Source of the DNA: Leptasterias polaris
Taxonomy: Eukaryota > Echinodermata > Asteroidea > Forcipulatida > Asteriidae
NCBI GenBank assembly: GCA_037783415.1
Contig: JAZGTN010000048.1
Location: 1,240,001 to 1,304,000 of the forward strand
Length of the DNA: 64,000 nt
Direction of reading: 5' to 3'
The translations under genes were made by a program, and so were the position numbers. Each line of letters begins with the position of its first letter. Within the stretch, counting starts at the first letter, position 1. Of the stretch, positions 58,096-64,000 are shown piece by piece. The notes below the pieces were generated by a model, which was given only the letters and a program-made list of their open reading frames with translations, was not told the DNA's origin and made no database searches.

Positions 58096-59389
58096 TACTA
58101 ATTATCGTTAATTCACACACAAAAGTGTTATGATCATGGTTATTGTCTAGCACTTCCAAAGCACACAACCCTGTAGTTTCTGGAGTAGATAACTATCAGT
58201 TCATCTCCAAGATCAGGAATGTCTTACGTTTGCGGCAAATTTTTTAAAAATTACTTAGCAGCTGTCTGGAAAACTTAAAAGTAAATAGTCTAAACTGCAG
58301 AACCTTTTGATTAAAGTTTTTTAACTGGTGAACTGAACCAAAAATGTATACGTCTGACTGGTTTAACATCAGATGCTTTGGGACCATTTACAGTGATTAC
58401 TGTTGAAAAATTTGATATTAAAAAAAATAATAAATTGACACTCCCAACTACACCAAATTTCGATTTGTATATTGACAGACAATTTCATATACTCATAAAC
58501 ACTGAAGAACAACGTAATGCCTCAAATGAAGCAGATATTTTTTATCAATGCTCAGGAGTTTTCAAAGGCTTTTCCTGGCTTCCAGCAAGCAACTTTGTAG
58601 TTGAAACAGAACAGGAGATTTTCGCCATCTCCCCATCAGGCATGGAGGGCTATCAAAACAAGGTTGATCAATAACAATTGCAACACAGACAAAACAGTTG
58701 ATCTGGGGCTACTGGGTATTTTTCACCTTAAAAGCTTGTTTTTTTTTCTATTATTTTAATTGTAAACAGACTTTTCAGTTGTTTCGTTTGAACCACCCAC
58801 ACATATTTTTGAAAAAAGTATGGAAATTTTAAAAATATATTATTCTGAATGGCACCCTATACATGTAGGTGACTGTCTGTTACATCTTTGCAATGTTCCC
58901 TCTCTTGAGCCCCCAAGAGCCCAGGACAAACTCAAGAGTCACCCAAACCCCTGGATAAACAACTCTCAAAGCAAACTTCAACCACAAACTGCCTGCATTC
59001 CTCATCCCGTATCACAGTACCTCTCATGTACACTCAGGGAATTTCAGACGTAGTTCTTGCCAGTCAAGGAGTCCTAAGTGAACTTGATCCGTTTGACCTT
59101 TCGGGTCTAGAGGTCAGTGTCGTATCCCCGTGCTTCTTTAGCGTCTCTAGGGGGTGAGATGACACTATTTTTAAAGGTGTTGAGTTTACGTTTTCGGTTT
59201 CACTGGCTACATACACACACTTCAAGTTTAAAGGACATTTTTTACTAGGAATGATTTATTCTGATCCTCTAGTTTTCAAGAAACATATCAGTGAAGTCTC
59301 TACTCCCAACACTCCAATGGTGCTGCTCATGCTACAGACAGCCGTGTATAGTATTACCAGCAATGCTTTAGCAGTGTGGCCAACATTAC
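58096..59389. other. Unassigned, with a dispersed repeat copy
   Basis: 58560-58820 is the second copy of the repeat at 36840-37160 (cctggcttccagcaagcaac, aactttgtagttgaaacag). The 98-codon plus-strand frame at 58378-58674 overlaps it. Confidence 0.45.
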
Positions 59390-60060
59390 CAAAGCTAAAC
59401 TTTACCTTGATTCAAATAGCAAAGAGAGTAAGCCTCTCCTAAGCCCCCCAGAGCCCGGACAAACTCAACAAAGAACCAGCAACATTATCAATGAAACTCA
59501 ACTTGATTGAAGGCAGTATTACATACCAGTAGTGACAGTAACATACCAGTATGCAGTGGCAGTAGCCAACATTACCAAAGCTATACTTTACCTAGATTCA
59601 AAGTGAGTAAGCCTCTCCTAAGCCCCCCTGAGCCTGGACAAACTCAACAAAGAACCAGCAACATTATCAATGAAACTCAACTTGATTGAAGGCAGTATTA
59701 CATACCAGTAGTGACAGTAACATACCAGTATGCAGTGGCAGTAGCCAACATTACCAAAGCTATACTTTACCTAGATTCAAAGTGAGTAATCCTCTCCTAA
59801 GCCCCCCCAGAGCCTGGACAAACTCAACAAAGAACCAGCAACATTATCAATGAAACTCAACTTGATTGAAGGCAGTATTACATACCAGTAGTGACAGTAA
59901 CATACCAGTATGCAGTGGCAGTAGCCAACATTACCAAAGCTATACTTTACCTTGATTCAAAGTGAGTAATTAGCCTCTCCTAAACCCCCCCCCCCCCCAG
60001 AGCCCGGACAAACTCAACAAAGAACCAGCAACATTATGAATGTATCTTAACTTGATTGAA
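59390..60060. repeat. Tandem array, unit about 180 bp
   Basis: aactcaacttgattgaaggc, agtagtgacagtaacatacc and gccaacattaccaaagctat recur at about 180-base spacing (59491, 59670, 59850). Shortened units occur near 60120 and 60260. Confidence 0.92.
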
Positions 60061-60321
60061 GGCAGTATATTACATACAATGAACCAGAAGCGACAGCACA
60101 ATGTACATGAAGTTCTGTCAATACTACCAAATCTGTGGGCCCTATACCTTATTTTGATTCAAAGAGAGTAAGCATGGAAGCAGCATTATCAATGTTGTAG
60201 CAACAGAAGATGTACCTATGCACATGTACGGCAAGTTGTGCCAATATGCACCAATACTCTACCTTATTTTTATTCAAAGAGGGTACAAGCATAATGTACC
60301 ATAGCAGCAGTTTTGCCAGCA

Positions 60322-61065
60322 TAGACTGTGCAAGTCTCGCGCGTAAGCGAACTTCCGGGACCATCGTGGTCCCAACCATATGGAGTTTTACGTTGGCAAT
60401 ATTTTGTTTCGTCTATTATTTTAGTTTAGCATACTTTATGACCATGAAAATTAAATATGTTGTTGGGAATGTAGTACTAAGTGATAAAAAATATGAAAGT
60501 AAAATCAATTCAACAATGCAACGAAGAAAACCCAAGAATTAAACTTGACCTCTGCTTCCGGTTACTTGCAAAAAATTTAGAATTTGTGCCCACCTCCGAT
60601 CACCAAATTTGTTTTGGTCGCGCGATGATTATCACCAGACGCTGTAATTGTCAGACACTAAGCCTTTACATTGCAGTCTACGGTTGTCGAGGCGTCAGCG
60701 TCCTCTTTAAACTGCGTCATGCGTTAATTCTACGCCCGTGCGATCATCGCGCGTCTGCGTTTAAACCTGCTTTTAGTGGTTGCACGTACTCAGGCGTGGA
60801 TTTACAAAAGGATTTCCTAAAAAGTTAAGATCAAATAAGCATCCTTGTCCCAGAGTTTTTAGTTTGTTTCAACAAAAACTAACAAATGATTTGTGTGTTT
60901 ATTATGAAAGCTAAAACTCATTTTATGCAAATTGTAAAGATTATTTTTGTTGGTCAGATTTTTTCATAGATCTAATTTAAAAACAATGATTTGATTTCAG
61001 AAAAAAATATGTTCTTCACTTGACGTGTTTTCTCGCTCCGATACCCGCGAGACTTGCACAGTCTA
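60322..61065 (+). mobile_element. TA-flanked DNA element of 0.7 kb, copy 3, diverged
   Basis: Same terminal TAGACTGTGCAAGTCTCGCG and complementary end. The interior is alignable but carries many substitutions and extra sequence near 60640-60780 compared with copies 1 and 2. Confidence 0.88.
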
Positions 61066-61080
61066 TTACCAGTACCTTAA

Positions 61081-61437
61081 AGGGAAGGTGTACGTTTGGT
61101 AATCACTCTTAAAATTAATAGCAATAAAAACTTACTTGGTTAGAAGTACAGCAGCTTTGGATAGTATAATGCATTTTGAGAATCATTTCACTTTGAAGTA
61201 ATGTGGTAAGGAAAAATATATCAAGTTTTATGCCCCAAAATTTGAATCTGAGAAGAAGTGTTTCTCAGATTGTGTATTCCTATAGGGATTATTCGTCCTG
61301 CGTGGAAATATTTGCTCCGGTTTTTCAGCGATATCTCAAAAATACAACCACCTTTTGAAGTGAAATTTTCACAGGTTAGTTTTATTGTATATATCTTCAT
61401 TTATGTAGGACTAAAAAAAAGGGGGTATACTTTGCCT
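61081..61437 (-). mobile_element. TTAA-flanked MITE, family A, reverse orientation
   Basis: TTAA at 61077-61080 and 61438-61441. Reads AGGGAAGGTGTACG at the left and gtatactttgcct at the right, the opposite orientation to copies at 6834 and 35606. It lies 11 bases after the 0.7-kb element. Confidence 0.85.
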
Positions 61438-61441
61438 TTAA

Positions 61442-62510
61442 AATATCTGAATTCAAAAAGATTAAACAAACCAGTTGCAGTACTTTTGTCAATATTGCCA
61501 ACGCTGTACCACATCTTGAATCAAGGACAGTGAACATACCAGTTAACCCTCCTACTGTTCGCAACATTTTCAAGTGAGTTGACCAACCATTTCAAACCAT
61601 TCAACTGCCAAAGTTGTGTATGGTGGCACAACTGTGCACAGAACTAACTGTGTACTGTGTACATGCATTCCCTCATGGTATCATATTGCAAGGCTGGCAT
61701 AGCTTATCTATCATTCAAAACCACAGTGAATGGTATTGAATGGTCAGACAGCAAGAGGGTTAAAGAACACAGTATTAGTATTACCGATTCGGATGCTAGA
61801 TATACAAATCTTGACTCAAACGGAATAAGCCAAAGCGACAGCAGTTTTCCCTGGAACGTCCGTTCCATGGTTTTGCCAATGTAACAAAAGCTTTGTGCGA
61901 CAAGACGTACATGTATCTTCAAGCAGGCTTAATATCCATTCTAATGGCTTCATTATCCCGCCACGGCTCTAAAATCAATCTCGGCCCGACAGTTGTATTG
62001 ACTGGTGAGTTAAACGTGGCGTGAGCCATTACATGATCACGCATTAGCAATGACCCGAACACAGGGGGGCCTTATTTCTCTAGAAAGGCCAATTTAATTC
62101 CAAGAGATTTGCATTTACTTTCTTGTACAAAATCAATCTTTCCAGACTTTTCCGGACTTTTACTGACGGCATGGGAGGGGGGGAAAGGCTCCTTGTTACT
62201 CCCCGCTGCTGAATTTGGAATAATTTGCATATTTTTCACGGTGGGAAATCAATTCTAGAAAAAGGTGTTGTTCAAGTTAATATTCCAGGTGAGTTTGCAA
62301 CAAACTAACCTTACACCAAACTCTAAGCCTTGTTGAAAAGGCAGTTTGAGACTGTTGTATGTGACCACTCTGACCACTGGGTATGTGTAACATTTTCTTT
62401 TAGTTTGCAATTCTGGCAGACAAAGCTTGTACTTGTACTGTATGTATTCAAAAACATCTTTAATTCAAACTTCTACAAATACTTAAAATGCATGTAATCA
62501 AAATGCCATC
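61442..62510. other. Unassigned, non-repetitive sequence
   Basis: 61660-62300 looks unique and includes a ctctagaaaggcc/ccagacttttccgga stretch. No exon supported. Confidence 0.35.
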
Positions 62511-62785
62511 CTTTATATGTTTCTTGATAACTAGAGGATTGGAATGAATGTACTCCTCCAATAACCAATGATGTACCATCCCTTTATGGTATGTTTCTTG
62601 ATAACTAGAGGATTGGAATGAATGTACTCTTCCAATAACCAATGATGTACCATGCCTTTATGATATGTTTCTTGATAACTAGAGGATTGGAATGAATGTA
62701 CTCTTCCAATAACCAATGATGTACCATGCCTTTATGATATGGTTCTTGATAACCAAAGAAATGGAATGAATGTACACTTCCAAAA
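62511..62785. repeat. Tandem repeat, unit 74 bp, three to four copies
   Basis: tttcttgataactagaggat, tggaatgaatgtactcttcc and aataaccaatgatgtaccat repeat at 74-base spacing. Confidence 0.92.
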
Positions 62786-62903
62786 GTTCAACATACTCAT
62801 TTGACCACTTGTCAGTAATTTAAGCATTGGGCCAGCAATCCCACAACCGAACAAGCAGTCCGGTGTAGATTGACTTGAAATTCAAGCCCTGTTATTTACT
62901 GAC

Positions 62904-63038
62904 CTGGAATTTCATTTTTGAGAGGGCGAGGCCATTTTCATTATTGCAAGGGGGGCTTCCATCGGAAAAGTCTTTGAGAACTATGAGCACCAAGGCCAAG
63001 ACCAGGGCAACAGAGGCAAAGGTCCCCCAGGCCTCCAT
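62904..63038 (-). CDS. Candidate first coding exon with membrane anchor
   Basis: An ATG at 63036-63038 opens 45 codons ending in CAG before gtcagt, a plausible splice donor. The peptide starts MEAWGTFASVALVLALVLI, a hydrophobic segment of about 17 residues that would act as a signal peptide or membrane anchor. A polar part with SPPCNNENG follows. It lies upstream of the PDE9A-like exons on the same strand and could give that enzyme a membrane-anchored N-terminus. It ends in phase 0, whereas the exon at 41095 needs two incoming bases, so a linking exon would be required and I did not find one. The start-codon part is repeated upstream in a 160-bp array, so it may simply be an open repeat edge. 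Confidence 0.35.
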
Positions 63039-63765
63039 GACATTCAAGGATCTGACTGTACTGTACTGTACACCCTCACTTTGTAATGTGGCTTCTTGAA
63101 AACTATAATACAAGAATAAATGAACTCTTCTATTGTAACCTTTGAAGGGGCACCACGGCAAAGACAAGGGCAACAGAGGCAATGGTCCCCCAGGCCTCCA
63201 TGACATTACAGGATCTGACTGTACTGTACACCCTCACTTTATAACATGGCTTCTTGAAAACTATAATACAAGAATAAATGAACTCTTCTATTGTAACCTT
63301 TGAAGGGGCACCACAGCAAAGACAAGGGCAACAGAGGCAATGGTCCCCCAGGCCTCCATGACATTACAGGATCTGACTGTACTGTACACCCTCACTTTAT
63401 AACATGGCTTCTTGAAAACTATAATACAAGAATAAATGAACTCTTCTATTGTAACCTTTGAAGGGGCACCACGGCAAAGACAAGGGCAACAGAGGCAACA
63501 GTCTCCATTAGGCCTCCATGACATTACAGGATCTGACTGTACTGTACACCCTCACTTTATAACATGGCTTCTTGAAAACTATAATACAAGAATATTAAAT
63601 GAACTCTTCTATTGTAACCTTTGAAGGGGCACCAAGGCCAAGACAAGGGCAACAGAGGCAATGGTCCCCCAGGCCTCCATGCCATTACAGGGTCTGACAG
63701 TACAGTCCACCATCACTTTCTAACGTGGCTTCTTGAAAATTAAGAATAAATGAACTCTCCAACAA
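62990..63765 (-). repeat. Tandem array, five units of about 160 bp
   Basis: The marker caggcctccatgacatt recurs near 63028, 63191, 63349, 63509 and 63670, giving spacings of 158-163 bp. On the minus strand each unit has an ATG followed by codons for an MEAWG-like hydrophobic start. Only the unit nearest 62904 continues to a splice donor; the others I read run into TAG after about 23 codons. The short minus-strand reading frames here belong to the repeat. Confidence 0.85.
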
Positions 63766-63854
63766 TACACAAAGTGCACCATCTGTTTATGATACATTTA
63801 TAAATTTTTTTGGAAACAGTGCACCATTCTTTTACCACATGTATTTTTGAAATA

Positions 63855-64000
63855 CCGTAATTTCTTGCGTACAAGACGCGTCTTATCTGACGTTTTTGAC
63901 CACAAAATCATCACTGCGCCTTGTATTCCGGTGCGCCTTGTATGATGTCGCTTGAGATCAAAATGACCGCGGCGGACGTGGAAATAATCTAGGCCCTATT
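63855..64000 (-). mobile_element. TA-flanked MITE, second copy, cut by window end
   Basis: Preceded by TA, starts CCGTAATTTCTTGCGTACAA, then gcgtcttatctgacg and tgcgccttgtat words matching the element at 10180-10414 in opposite orientation. Confidence 0.7.

Noticed and set aside
58378..58674. 98-codon plus-strand frame
   Set aside because: Overlaps a dispersed repeat also found at 36840-37160, where the frame is not kept.
63288..63524. Minus-strand frame starting MSWRPN with a hydrophobic end
   Set aside because: Belongs to the 160-bp array; similar frames recur in other units and none leads to a splice donor there.

Overview
This is a repeat-dense, AT-rich stretch of animal nuclear DNA. 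It carries small exons with GT-AG introns, Leu-tRNA-derived SINEs, many short inverted-repeat DNA transposons and several tandem arrays. I infer an echinoderm, most likely a sea star, because several of the short TTAA-flanked repeats look like ones I recall as abundant in asteroid genomes. That assignment is from memory and is not proven here.

The one gene I can name is a PDE9A-type cyclic-nucleotide phosphodiesterase on the minus strand. Ten coding exons between 41095 and 8917 join in frame to give 465 residues: a coiled-coil-like N-terminal part, the complete HD-type catalytic domain with its metal ligands, and a lysine/glutamate-rich tail. The extreme N-terminus is not in these exons. An exon-like piece at 62904-63038 (minus) starts with ATG and encodes a membrane anchor. 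It could be the first exon of this gene or of another.

A second, unrecognised gene probably starts on the minus strand at 2153. Its short first exon (2127-2153) and an exon at 1101-1250 join in frame, and it runs off the left edge. The two genes would lie head to tail.

The remainder is mostly intronic or flanking repeats. Tandem arrays lie at 5.7, 7.6-8.5, 12.7-13.6, 25.4-26.6, 38.2-38.9, 39.7-40.3, 45.4-46.2, 51.2-52.3, 59.4-60.1, 62.5-62.8 and 63.0-63.8 kb. There are Leu-tRNA-like SINEs of at least two families, fragments of a non-LTR retrotransposon and a Penelope-like element, and at least six families of small elements flanked by TTAA. There are also TA-flanked elements, one of them in three copies of about 0.7 kb, and foldback elements whose arms carry CTCF-like or CRE-like motifs. 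Several elements are nested inside one another, so target sites can be read directly.

No prokaryotic features, CRISPR array, intact transposase, or functional tRNA or rRNA gene was seen.
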